NCBI GenBank assembly: GCA_944349375.1
Contig: CALVMV010000003.1
Location: 62,001-126,000 of the forward strand
DNA: 64,000 nucleotides
Source of the DNA: an uncultured Clostridia bacterium
GTDB lineage: Bacteria; Bacillota; Clostridia; Christensenellales; UBA1242
Direction of reading: 5' to 3'
The notes under the pieces were generated by a model. That model had not been told where the DNA came from. It saw only the letters and a program-made list of their open reading frames with translations, and searched no databases. Numbering within the stretch: the first letter of the stretch is position 1; each line of letters starts with the position of its first letter. The position numbers were made by a program, and so were the translations under genes. Shown here in pieces: positions 27,586-35,622 of the stretch.

Positions 27586-28271
27586 TTTTTCAAACCTCCA
27601 AATCTGCGTTCTCTTTTGCTAAATATCTTTAATGCTTTTTTTAGCTCTTTTTCATTAAAATCTGGCCATAATACTTTAGGAAAATAAAGCTCACTATATG
27701 CCATTTGTAACATCATAAAATTTGATAAACGATTTTCCCCGCTTGTTCTAATAACAAGGTCAGGATCAGGAAGAAAGTTGGTATCCAAATTTTGAGAAAT
27801 ATCTTTATATGTTATTTCCATTTTGTTTTCTTTTAATAACTTGTTTACTGTTCTAGTAATTTCATCTTGCCCGCCATAATTTAAAGCTAATGTCATGGTT
27901 AATGTTTCATTGTTTGTTGTTTGATTTTCAGTTTTTGTTAATTCCTTTTTTAAGTCTTCTGGAAAAGGTGATAATTCCCCTATGTGTTTTATTTTAATAT
28001 CTTTTTTATTAAAATAATCAGGATTATTTTTCAGATAATCACGAAGCAGAGAAAAAATACCATCAATTTCTTCTTTATCTCTTTTCCAGTTTTCAGTAGA
28101 AAAAGCATAAAAAGTAACAAATTTTATATGAAATTTAATGCACGCATCGAGTGTCCTTTCTACTGCTTTAATTCCTTCTTTATGCCCTAAATTTCGAGGT
28201 AAACCTCGTTTTTGAGCCCATCGGCCATTGCCGTCCATTATTATTGCAATATGTGTTGGTAAATTATACAT
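27582..28271 (-). CDS. uppS: Undecaprenyl diphosphate synthase
   Basis: 229 residues. IIMDGNGRWAQKRGLPR with the catalytic Asp near residue 12, LNYGGQDEI, and DLVIRTSGENRLSNF are all present. Makes the C55 lipid carrier for cell-wall synthesis. In the frr-uppS-cdsA-rseP block. Confidence 0.96.
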   Translation of the reverse strand: MYNLPTHIAIIMDGNGRWAQKRGLPRNLGHKEGIKAVERTLDACIKFHIKFVTFYAFSTENWKRDKEEIDGIFSLLRDYLKNNPDYFNKKDIKIKHIGELSPFPEDLKKELTKTENQTTNNETLTMTLALNYGGQDEITRTVNKLLKENKMEITYKDISQNLDTNFLPDPDLVIRTSGENRLSNFMMLQMAYSELYFPKVLWPDFNEKELKKALKIFSKRERRFGGLKK

Positions 28272-28292
28272 TGATATTCCTTTTAGAAAACT

Positions 28293-28859
28293 TTAAACTT
28301 CCAAAATTTCCTTTTCTTTTGTTTTAAAATTTTCCTCTATTTTATCGCAAGCATTATCAATAATTTTTTGAACTTCTTTTTCAGCTAAAGATTGTTCATC
28401 TTCACTGATTTCTCCATTTTTTTCAAGGTCCTCAATCATCTCCATTGCATCTCTACGAGCACCTCTCACCCCAATTTTAGCATCTTCTGCGATTTTCTTA
28501 ATATCTTTAACTAAATCTTTTCTGCGTTCTTCAGTTAAAGCAGGGAAAACAAGTCTTATCATTTTTCCATCATCATTTGGAGTAACTCCTAAATCAGCCA
28601 TAGAAATTGCTTTTATAACATTTTTAACTTGTGATTGATCCCAAACAGAAACACAAAGCATTCTGGCTTCAGGAACTGTGATGCTAGCCATGTTTTTAAG
28701 AGGAGTTGGAACTCCGTAATAATCTATATAAACCTTATCTAAAATGTGAGGGTTTGCCCTACCTGCTCTAACAACCATGTATTCGTTAAGTTGATGGTTT
28801 ATAGCTTTAGTAATTTCATCTTTGCATGAAAGCAAAATTTCATCTATCATTTCATTCAT
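28293..28859 (-). CDS. frr: Ribosome recycling factor
   Basis: 188 residues, standard RRF length, with RAGRANPHILDKVYIDYYG and DLVKDIKKIAEDAKIGVRGARRDAM. It splits post-termination ribosomes with EF-G. The start at 28859 is eight bases after AAGGAG; a longer frame lacks a ribosome binding site. First gene of frr-uppS-cdsA-rseP, with its own promoter; pyrH, its usual upstream partner, is not here. Confidence 0.96.
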   Translation of the reverse strand: MNEMIDEILLSCKDEITKAINHQLNEYMVVRAGRANPHILDKVYIDYYGVPTPLKNMASITVPEARMLCVSVWDQSQVKNVIKAISMADLGVTPNDDGKMIRLVFPALTEERRKDLVKDIKKIAEDAKIGVRGARRDAMEMIEDLEKNGEISEDEQSLAEKEVQKIIDNACDKIEENFKTKEKEILEV

Positions 28860-28873
28860 TATATATGCTCCTT

Positions 28874-28909
28874 GCAAATAAGTTTACACAAAAAAGTGTA
28901 AATTTGCAA
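28874..28909 (-). promoter_or_regulatory. frr promoter overlapped by an inverted repeat
   Basis: TTGCAA (28904-28909) and TAAACT (28881-28886) on the minus strand, 17 bases apart. The same stretch is an interrupted palindrome: GCAAAT (28874-28879) and TTACAC (28884-28889) mirror GTGTAA (28896-28901) and ATTTGC (28902-28907). It could be an operator or a leader hairpin. Confidence 0.55.
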
Positions 28910-28957
28910 ATGATTTAAGAGTATGTGTAAAATAATTTTAAACATTTTGTCAAATGA

Positions 28958-28986
28958 TAAAAAAAAGAGATTATTAATCTCTTTTT
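28958..28986 (-). terminator. Terminator containing the stop codon of the 927-aa gene
   Basis: AGAGA (28966-28970) and TCTCT (28978-28982), extended by the A/T flanks, form a hairpin followed on the minus strand by a run of eight T. Confidence 0.7.
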
Positions 28987-31757
28987 TCATCATCGCCATC
29001 ACCATTATCATCATTGTGATTGTCATCACTTTTTAAGAAATCTACATTTTCGGTAGGAATTTCAATTCGTTTAGAATTTTTTTTAGGTGGTTCATATCTA
29101 TCATCAGTTTTTGATATAAAAGCCATACCATATTTTGAGTAAACATCTCCAGAATTATCAATAAATAAATACATATTATCCTCTTGATCATAAAATTTAG
29201 TTGGCAACATAGATTTGTTATCATATAAAAATTTTCTAATTTTTCCTAAAATTATTTTACAAGCATCAAGATTTTCCAAAACTTTTTTAGAAGGTAATGG
29301 GAAAAAACCTTCTTTGATTAAATTTTGAGAAGAATTTAAAACCAAAAACAATTCTCTAGAGTGTTCAGTGCATGATTCTCGATTGCTTATAATAGAGAAA
29401 TAATTTTTTAAGACATTTAATTTAGATAAAAATAATGACTTCATGGATGTTTTAGATGGGAATTTCATTTTTGTAGTTAATGTTTTTAAATCTTCTAAAA
29501 ACTGACAATCCGTTTCCCCATTTTTTAGAAAATTCATAAGAGAGTCCTTTTTAAATCCGAAAACCTTTTCAATTATATCCTCTGAAAAATACATATAAAG
29601 ATTTTGAATAATTTTTGTTAATTCAAAGAATAAAAATTCTTTAAATAATACAAATCTGCTAATTTCTGATTCTTTTAAATCAGTAGTTAAATCAATCCAC
29701 AAATTTTCATCTAAATCTGTAAGGTTATTAATCAATTTCTTGTTAGACTCTTCAATTTCAAGAGTTTCTTCTAGACACAAATTAAGAGTTCTTCTCATTA
29801 TTGTCCAATCTTTTTCCGTAATATTTGAATTTCCAAAAATTATATACTTAATATTCTCGTTATCCTTCATAAAATTCAAGAAAATCGTTAATACGTTTAA
29901 AATATTTTTTGCTAATTTATCTTGTAAATTTTCCAATGTTTCCATTTTTGACATTATGGATTTGAGTGAACCTTTTCCAATATAACAAAAATCTAAATAG
30001 TCTTCTTTTTGAAGAAACTTTTTTTGTTTTCTGTAAAGATTATCAAATAAAGAATTAATTATTTTAATAATCTCTAATATTCCTTCATTGAAAGAGCATT
30101 GTTTGTTATTTTTAAATGGAGATCTATATACAGGTAAATTGTCATTGCCGTAGTTTGTTAATGGTAATTGGAATCCTTTTTCATCATTATTATCAATATT
30201 GATAATAGAAGCATCTTCAACTTTACTAACACTTTCCTCTTTTTCAGTATTTTGTGCAGTTTCTTTATCAGTGTTTTCTATCTCTTCTTGTAAATTTTCT
30301 TCAACAATTATACTATTTTTAAGTTTTGATTTTTTTTCTTTTTTTGCTATTTTTCTTTCTAAAGAAAGCTTAGCTTTTTCTTCTTTGCTTTTTTCTTGTA
30401 TTGTTGAAACTGACTTTGCAAAAGAAGTATACTGCTTTTTATCTAAAACTTGATATTCTTTTACAATTTTTTCTAAATAATTTTCATCTAAATTTGGGAA
30501 ATCATTATAGCATAAATTTAAAGATTTTTTTGCTCTAGTTTTATTCTGTTTATTTAAAAGGTTGCTTTTTTGTTTTTCATTTTCATCTATATCGTAATCA
30601 TACAAGAAACTTGTTAAAAATTTAGAAGGGTTTTCAACAAATGCTTTTTTCAAATCGTTGTTTTTGTTTTTTTTGTCAACTTTTGCAAGATAAGATAAAA
30701 CAAATTTTAAACTAAAAACATCAGAAAGTAAAATATGGTTGTTTAAAAAACAATTAATTGCATTTTTAGTCCCTAAAAATTTTTCTAAAATTTTAGCTTT
30801 TGATATTAATGTTTTTTCATCAGTACTATTTAAAGAATTTAAATTATCAAAATTATAGATAAATTTTTTAAGTTTCAAATAATTGAAAGATCTTCTAAAG
30901 TTAGAGCCATCAAGATTTTTATCTACTTTTTTTGCTAAAGAAAATAAAATGTCTTCGCAAACATTTCCAATAGCATTAATTTTATCTCCATTAATAAGCA
31001 AAATTGAAGGATTTTTTTTGATGTTTAACATTATTTCTTTTTTTGAATCTTTGCCTTGAACATCGCAAATCAATTCAAATAAATTTATAGCAGTTTCAAT
31101 TCTTTTTGAACTAACTCCCATCAAAGAAGGTACCTGTGTTAACAAATCTTTAACCGAAAAAACATAAGATTTAGTTTCTTTATCAAAAGATAAGGTTCTT
31201 AATAAATCAATAATATTTTTTAAATTTTCTGCGTTAACTCTGCAAGCAATAGAAGCACATTGCTCCAAAATAATTTTACTTTCCTCTTCAGAAAATAGTT
31301 CTGTTTTTTCAGTAGAAGTTAAGTTGTATTTTTCTTTTGTTAATGCTTCAAGTGTTTGCTCAAATTTTTCGACTGTTGAAATTCTAATGTTAGTTTTAAT
31401 AGCAATTTTATAAGGAGATATCCCCTTCTTTTTAGCTAAAATTAAAACACTTTTTATTTCTTTAGAAATATATTCAGCATCTTCTTCATATAGATCAATA
31501 GTGTCTAAAATGATTCTTTTAACTGCATTTTTATGATTTGGCTCAAAAATTTTATCTTTGAAATATAAATCATTTAACACATCAACAATTTCATAAAAAA
31601 CTTTAACTTTTCCTTGACTACAAATTTTATCAATAACAGAAGCAATATCTGAGTCAGTAAAACTTAATCTGAATAATATGGAAGATAATTCAGATATTTT
31701 TGCCTTAACATTGACATTTTTTTCTATAAATTTATTTGTTTTATCATTAAAATTCAT
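28974..31757 (-). CDS. Unknown 927-aa helical protein in the pyrH position
   Basis: I do not recognise this protein. It has no signal peptide or membrane helix, is rich in K, L, N and E and seems helical throughout. Residues 1-400 show recurring units such as TQVPSLMGVSSKRIETAINLF and IKKNPSILLINGDKI that loosely recall mTERF-like helical repeats. A disordered K/E linker follows (about 440-530), then a second helical half (about 560-880) and an acidic D/N-rich tail. The start at 31757 follows GTGGAG by six bases. Between rpsB-tsf and frr most Firmicutes carry pyrH; here this gene stands alone with its own promoter and terminator. Confidence 0.75.
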   Translation of the reverse strand: MNFNDKTNKFIEKNVNVKAKISELSSILFRLSFTDSDIASVIDKICSQGKVKVFYEIVDVLNDLYFKDKIFEPNHKNAVKRIILDTIDLYEEDAEYISKEIKSVLILAKKKGISPYKIAIKTNIRISTVEKFEQTLEALTKEKYNLTSTEKTELFSEEESKIILEQCASIACRVNAENLKNIIDLLRTLSFDKETKSYVFSVKDLLTQVPSLMGVSSKRIETAINLFELICDVQGKDSKKEIMLNIKKNPSILLINGDKINAIGNVCEDILFSLAKKVDKNLDGSNFRRSFNYLKLKKFIYNFDNLNSLNSTDEKTLISKAKILEKFLGTKNAINCFLNNHILLSDVFSLKFVLSYLAKVDKKNKNNDLKKAFVENPSKFLTSFLYDYDIDENEKQKSNLLNKQNKTRAKKSLNLCYNDFPNLDENYLEKIVKEYQVLDKKQYTSFAKSVSTIQEKSKEEKAKLSLERKIAKKEKKSKLKNSIIVEENLQEEIENTDKETAQNTEKEESVSKVEDASIINIDNNDEKGFQLPLTNYGNDNLPVYRSPFKNNKQCSFNEGILEIIKIINSLFDNLYRKQKKFLQKEDYLDFCYIGKGSLKSIMSKMETLENLQDKLAKNILNVLTIFLNFMKDNENIKYIIFGNSNITEKDWTIMRRTLNLCLEETLEIEESNKKLINNLTDLDENLWIDLTTDLKESEISRFVLFKEFLFFELTKIIQNLYMYFSEDIIEKVFGFKKDSLMNFLKNGETDCQFLEDLKTLTTKMKFPSKTSMKSLFLSKLNVLKNYFSIISNRESCTEHSRELFLVLNSSQNLIKEGFFPLPSKKVLENLDACKIILGKIRKFLYDNKSMLPTKFYDQEDNMYLFIDNSGDVYSKYGMAFISKTDDRYEPPKKNSKRIEIPTENVDFLKSDDNHNDDNGDGDDEKRD

Positions 31758-31775
31758 TTTCAACTCCACTGTTAA

Positions 31776-31804
31776 AGTTTATCATTGAAAATGCCTTTTG
31801 TCAA
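31776..31804 (-). promoter_or_regulatory. Promoter of the 927-aa gene
   Basis: TTGACA (31799-31804) and TAAACT (31776-31781) on the minus strand with a 17-base spacer, about 19 bases before the start codon. Confidence 0.7.
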
Positions 31805-31850
31805 TACCAAAAATCGCTTTTGAATACAAAAATTTTAATAAAAATTATAT

Positions 31851-31877
31851 AAAAAAAGTCTCTACAAAAGAGACTTT
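31851..31877 (-). terminator. tsf terminator
   Basis: AAAGTCTCT (31855-31863) pairs with AGAGACTTT (31869-31877); on the minus strand T residues follow. It closes the rpsB-tsf transcript five bases after tsf. Confidence 0.8.
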
Positions 31878-31881
31878 AATT

Positions 31882-32538
31882 TTAATTTTTTGAATTCATT
31901 TGTTTTGCAACTTCTTCTGCAAGATTGTCATTTCTTTTTTCAAGACCTTCACCGAGTTCATATCTTGTAAATCTTCTAATTGAAATTTTTTCTCCGATTT
32001 GTAATGTTTTTTCATTAATAAATTGTGTAATTGTCATGCTTGGGTCTTTAACAAAAGTTTGTTCCATAAGACAAACATCTTGATAGAATTTTTTTACTCT
32101 ACCTTCAACCATTTTATCAATGATTTGAGCTGGTTTGCCTTCATTGAGAGCTTGATTTCTAAGAATTTCTTTTTCTTTGTTAAGCTCTTCTTGTGGAACT
32201 TCCTCAATTCTTACATATTTTGGAGCAGATGCAGCAATTTGTAAAGCTACATCATGACAAATTTCTTGGAAAGCTTCAGTTTTAGCAACGAAATCTGTTT
32301 CGCAGTTAACTTCAACTAAAACGCCAATTTTGCCACCCATGTGAATATATGAAACTACAGCGCCTTCAGAAGCAATTCTAGATTGTTTTTTAGCGGCAGC
32401 AGCCATACCTTTTTCTCTTAACCAAATAGTTGCTTTTTCGAAATCTCCATCGCAAGCGGTTAAAGCTTGTTTGCAGTCCATCATTCCTGCATTTGTTCTA
32501 GCTCTAAGAGCTGCAACATCTTGTGCTGTAAAGTTCAT
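31882..32538 (-). CDS. tsf: Elongation factor Ts
   Basis: 218 residues, shorter than the roughly 290 of Bacillus but like other compact EF-Ts proteins. [34 protein letters not shown] and the TDFVAK motif that contacts EF-Tu are conserved. It exchanges nucleotide on EF-Tu. Two bases after rpsB. Confidence 0.96.
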   Translation of the reverse strand: MNFTAQDVAALRARTNAGMMDCKQALTACDGDFEKATIWLREKGMAAAAKKQSRIASEGAVVSYIHMGGKIGVLVEVNCETDFVAKTEAFQEICHDVALQIAASAPKYVRIEEVPQEELNKEKEILRNQALNEGKPAQIIDKMVEGRVKKFYQDVCLMEQTFVKDPSMTITQFINEKTLQIGEKISIRRFTRYELGEGLEKRNDNLAEEVAKQMNSKN

Positions 32539-32540
32539 AA

Positions 32541-33428
32541 TTATTCTCCTTTCTTTTCTTCTTTATTATCTTCTTTCTTTTCTTCAGTTTTTTCTACTTT
32601 CTTTTTAGCAGGTTTCTTTTTAGCAGGTTTCTTTTGTTTGTTTTCTTCGCCAGCTTCTGCAATTTCAAGGTTAGGTTTTGTTTCTGCAAGAACTTTTTCG
32701 ATATCTATTTCTTCATCAGAAGATTCATCTTCTTTTTTCATAGATACCCCTTCTCTTGCTTCGATAACTGCATCAGCAATAGCTCCTGCAATTAATTTAA
32801 CAGATCTGATAGCATCATCATTACCAGGGATAACAACATTGATTCCATCAGGATTTCCATTAGTATCAACAAGACCAACCATAGGGATTCCAAGATTTTT
32901 GCATTCGCTAACGCAAATATGTTCAACACTTGGGTCAACAACGAATACTAAGCCAGGCAAATCTCTCATTTCTTTAATTCCGCCTAAGTTTTTTTCAAGT
33001 TTATCTCTTTCAGCTTTTAAAAGAGTAACTTCTTTTTTAGGAAGAAGATCAAATTCTCCTACTTTTTCCATTTGATTTAATTTGTTAAGTCTTTCGATTC
33101 TTGATTTAATTGTCTTAAAGTTAGTAAGGCAACCACCAAGCCATCTAGTATTGATGTAATACATTCCACATCTTTCTGCTTCTTCTTTAACAGCATCTTG
33201 TGCTTGTTTTTTTGTTCCTACGAACAATACATTTTTTCCTGAAGCAACTATATCACGAACAAAAATGTATGCTTTATCAACTTGAGCAGAAGTGTCTTCC
33301 AAGTTAATAATATGGATATCATTTCTTGCAGTGAAAATATATTTTTTCATTTTAGGGTTCCACTTTCTAGTTTGATGACCAAAGTGAACACCAGCTTCAA
33401 GAAGTTGTTTCATTGAAATAACTGACAT
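32541..33428 (-). CDS. rpsB: 30S ribosomal protein S2
   Basis: 295 residues. The core starts [20 protein letters not shown] and includes [10 protein letters not shown] and the [13 protein letters not shown] segment; the last 50 residues are an extra K/E-rich tail with KKPAKKK repeats. The start at 33428 follows AAAGGAGG; the longer frame from 33479 lies in the leader RNA. First gene of rpsB-tsf. Confidence 0.97.
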   Translation of the reverse strand: MSVISMKQLLEAGVHFGHQTRKWNPKMKKYIFTARNDIHIINLEDTSAQVDKAYIFVRDIVASGKNVLFVGTKKQAQDAVKEEAERCGMYYINTRWLGGCLTNFKTIKSRIERLNKLNQMEKVGEFDLLPKKEVTLLKAERDKLEKNLGGIKEMRDLPGLVFVVDPSVEHICVSECKNLGIPMVGLVDTNGNPDGINVVIPGNDDAIRSVKLIAGAIADAVIEAREGVSMKKEDESSDEEIDIEKVLAETKPNLEIAEAGEENKQKKPAKKKPAKKKVEKTEEKKEDNKEEKKGE

Positions 33429-33600
33429 TTTATAATCCTCCTTTTGTTTTTGTCCTTCCCCAAAGTTTTCAAGCTCCATAATGCGACCACAGGGTTGATG
33501 ATGGAACCCTTTATTAGTAAAACTGTATAGTTTTATGTCTTACTACATTTTGGCAACTGCAAATGAATCTACTTTGAGTGCAAATTTGTCTTCAATGACT
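33429..33600 (-). promoter_or_regulatory. rpsB leader RNA (S2-leader-like)
   Basis: About 170 bases between promoter and rpsB. Stems visible are GGGTT with AACCC (33492-33509) and AAAACT with AGTTTT (33519-33534), and a conserved-looking GTGGTCGCATTATGGAG stretch. Autoregulatory S2 leaders are known in Firmicutes; the identification here is by position and structure only. Confidence 0.55.
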
Positions 33601-33605
33601 TTGAT

Positions 33606-33634
33606 ATGATATCACAAATCTAAAAATAAGTCAA
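33606..33634 (-). promoter_or_regulatory. rpsB-tsf promoter
   Basis: TTGACT (33629-33634) and TATCAT (33606-33611) on the minus strand, 17 bases apart, with TG one base before the -10 box. Confidence 0.75.
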
Positions 33635-33650
33635 TAAAAAATAAAAATTA

Positions 33651-33696
33651 AACAAAAAAACTACTAAGTTTTTTAGTTAAAATCTAAGTAGTTTAA
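33651..33696 (-). terminator. Terminator of the 180-aa orphan
   Basis: AAACTACT (33658-33665) pairs with AGTAGTTT (33687-33694), loop of about 21 bases, and a run of T follows on the minus strand. The stretch between it and the gene end (33697-33821) is AT-rich and shows nothing else. Confidence 0.65.
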
Positions 33697-33821
33697 TTTT
33701 TGTTATTTATTACATTTAAATAATTTTTCAACAAAACGGGAAAAATGTCTTTTCTTCCCCTATTTTATATTAATTCAATCTTTGTTTTTTAAGATTTTGC
33801 AGATGCTATTTACTTAAATTT

Positions 33822-34364
33822 TTAAATATTTATTTCATTGCTAATCGAATTAGTTTTTTCCAAAGTATTTTCACATAAAAATATTTCTGATTTGCAATTG
33901 TCTTGTTTACTTGAAGTTTTATTATAAATTATATTAATACATTTACTAAAATAGCAATCATCATAAAAATCTTCAATATCAGCGTACTCAATTATTTCTG
34001 CTATAATCTTCAAATGTTTAAATTTAATTATATTGCTTGGTATTGCATATTCTTCAACAGAAACTAAATTGATTGTTTTATCATCTGAACAAGCAATTTC
34101 AAAATAACTATTATATTTCCCAAAACCATGGTATTTTGTTAAAATTTCAGTAGGTATATCATAAATACATATATACATGCCTTTTGAAGTATTTAAGTAA
34201 AGTAGGTCTGTTTTGGATTTAAAAAAATGTAAATATTTTGTATTTTCTTTATAATTGTGAGAATTAATTTCCGTATTTTTGCAAAAATTCCCAACGTTAT
34301 CAAAAGAACGTTCATCTAAGATTCTTTTAACTTCTTCCTTTTTACACACGCGATAAATTACCAT
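33822..34364 (-). CDS. Uncharacterised 180-aa protein, possible ADP-ribosyltransferase-like fold
   Basis: Not firmly recognised. It opens VIYRVCKKEEVKRIL and carries YLHFFKSKTDLLYL, YICIYDIPTEILTKYHGFG and EYAIPSNIIKF. The order of a YR(V) strand, a later aromatic-rich FF strand and a late E-containing strand recalls small ART-type or RES-type folds, but no catalytic triad can be proven. The acidic last 30 residues are variable-looking. The start has GAAGGAG four bases upstream. Monocistronic, between secF and the rpsB promoter; adjacent partner gene absent, so a toxin role is only a guess. Confidence 0.6.
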   Translation of the reverse strand: MVIYRVCKKEEVKRILDERSFDNVGNFCKNTEINSHNYKENTKYLHFFKSKTDLLYLNTSKGMYICIYDIPTEILTKYHGFGKYNSYFEIACSDDKTINLVSVEEYAIPSNIIKFKHLKIIAEIIEYADIEDFYDDCYFSKCINIIYNKTSSKQDNCKSEIFLCENTLEKTNSISNEINI

Positions 34365-34560
34365 TTTTCTCCTTCATGTACAATATATTTTACTTTTGCA
34401 ATATTCAATCTTTTCAGTTAATATTTAAATTTTGATAAAACGGATTTTTGACAATAGAAATTTTTAAAAGTTTTAATAATTAAATATATTTTTTTAACAA
34501 AAGCAATATTGTGTAGAACAATAATGTTAATTTAATTTATTATTTTTGGTAACCAATTAT

Positions 34561-35622
34561 TTAGATAAATTTTCTATTCTTTTTAATTGGTTTATAAACT
34601 ATTGCGTAAAAACCAGGAAGAATAAACTGTGCGCTTACGAAATTAACTATAACAGATATTAATAAAGCTAAAGCTGTGTATCTCATAACTGCAGTACTGA
34701 ATGCAATTAAAATTATTGATAGAACAAACAAAATGGCATACAAATATAAGTTTAATTTAATGTTCGATTTGCTTACTTCATTGGCAACGCAATTAGCTTT
34801 AGATTGATCTACTGCCCCACTTGAAGTCATCTCTTTAGATTTGCTATAGAAAACAAGTAGATTGATAACACTCATAAACATAGTAAATCCGACTACAGCT
34901 AAAGTTGAAAGATTGAAAGGAATTCTTGTTATAGCAACTAGAGCTAGCATTAATAAAATATCATGAACTATAGTTATAAAAGCTGTAACAAAAGCTGTTT
35001 TTTCATATCTGCATGCAAGGTATATTATTGTAAATACAATAGCGACAACAATAGCTATTATACAACTATAAACTATTGTCAAATTTTGATTATAGTTTTC
35101 TAAGATAGAGGGTTCACTAACAGCTTCTTCTAATAAAACTGCATCTTCATTCTGATAACCTAGGGCTTGCATAATAGCTGTTTTAATTTCAGAATTTAAA
35201 TTTGTTTGTTCTTCTTTTGTTAAAGATGAATCATTATAATAAATAATTTCTAAAGCTTTTGCATCTTTTATATTTTCATTTTTAAGGTCAATAGTTGTTT
35301 TTTCTACTGATTCAATTTGTGTTCCGTTTTTTGATAAAGCATTAGAAATTAAATTTATAACTTTGTTATAATCTTCGCTATCATCAATATCATAACTGTT
35401 TATTGTGTCTTGAATATAATTTTCAGAATTAGTATAAACTTTGATTGAAGATAAACTAGCAAAGTCATTTCCTAGATTAAAACCAAGAAAAGAAAAAATG
35501 AATATGCCAGCAATGATTAAAATGAGAGTGGATAGAATAAAGTATTTAAAACTTTTATAAAAATCAAACTTGCTTTGAGAAATGACATTATCAAATCTTT
35601 GATTAAATGATGTTTTTTTCAT
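34561..35622 (-). CDS. secF: Protein translocase subunit SecF, divergent
   Basis: 353 residues: a first membrane helix (about 27-48), a FNLGNDF motif replacing the usual GxDFxGG, a periplasmic-type domain (about 65-180), then five hydrophobic segments. In TM4 the consensus NDTIVVFDRI reads INLLVFYSKS here, so the conserved membrane Asp is missing. SecF with SecD aids late steps of protein export using the proton gradient. It begins one base inside the secD stop. The 195 bases to the next gene hold only AT-rich DNA and a weak imperfect hairpin. Confidence 0.88.
   Translation of the reverse strand: MKKTSFNQRFDNVISQSKFDFYKSFKYFILSTLILIIAGIFIFSFLGFNLGNDFASLSSIKVYTNSENYIQDTINSYDIDDSEDYNKVINLISNALSKNGTQIESVEKTTIDLKNENIKDAKALEIIYYNDSSLTKEEQTNLNSEIKTAIMQALGYQNEDAVLLEEAVSEPSILENYNQNLTIVYSCIIAIVVAIVFTIIYLACRYEKTAFVTAFITIVHDILLMLALVAITRIPFNLSTLAVVGFTMFMSVINLLVFYSKSKEMTSSGAVDQSKANCVANEVSKSNIKLNLYLYAILFVLSIILIAFSTAVMRYTALALLISVIVNFVSAQFILPGFYAIVYKPIKKNRKFI

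Noticed and set aside
34440-34560. secF terminator hairpin
   Set aside because: An imperfect AACATTATTGTT/AATATTGT pairing is present but lacks a clean stem and a close T run.
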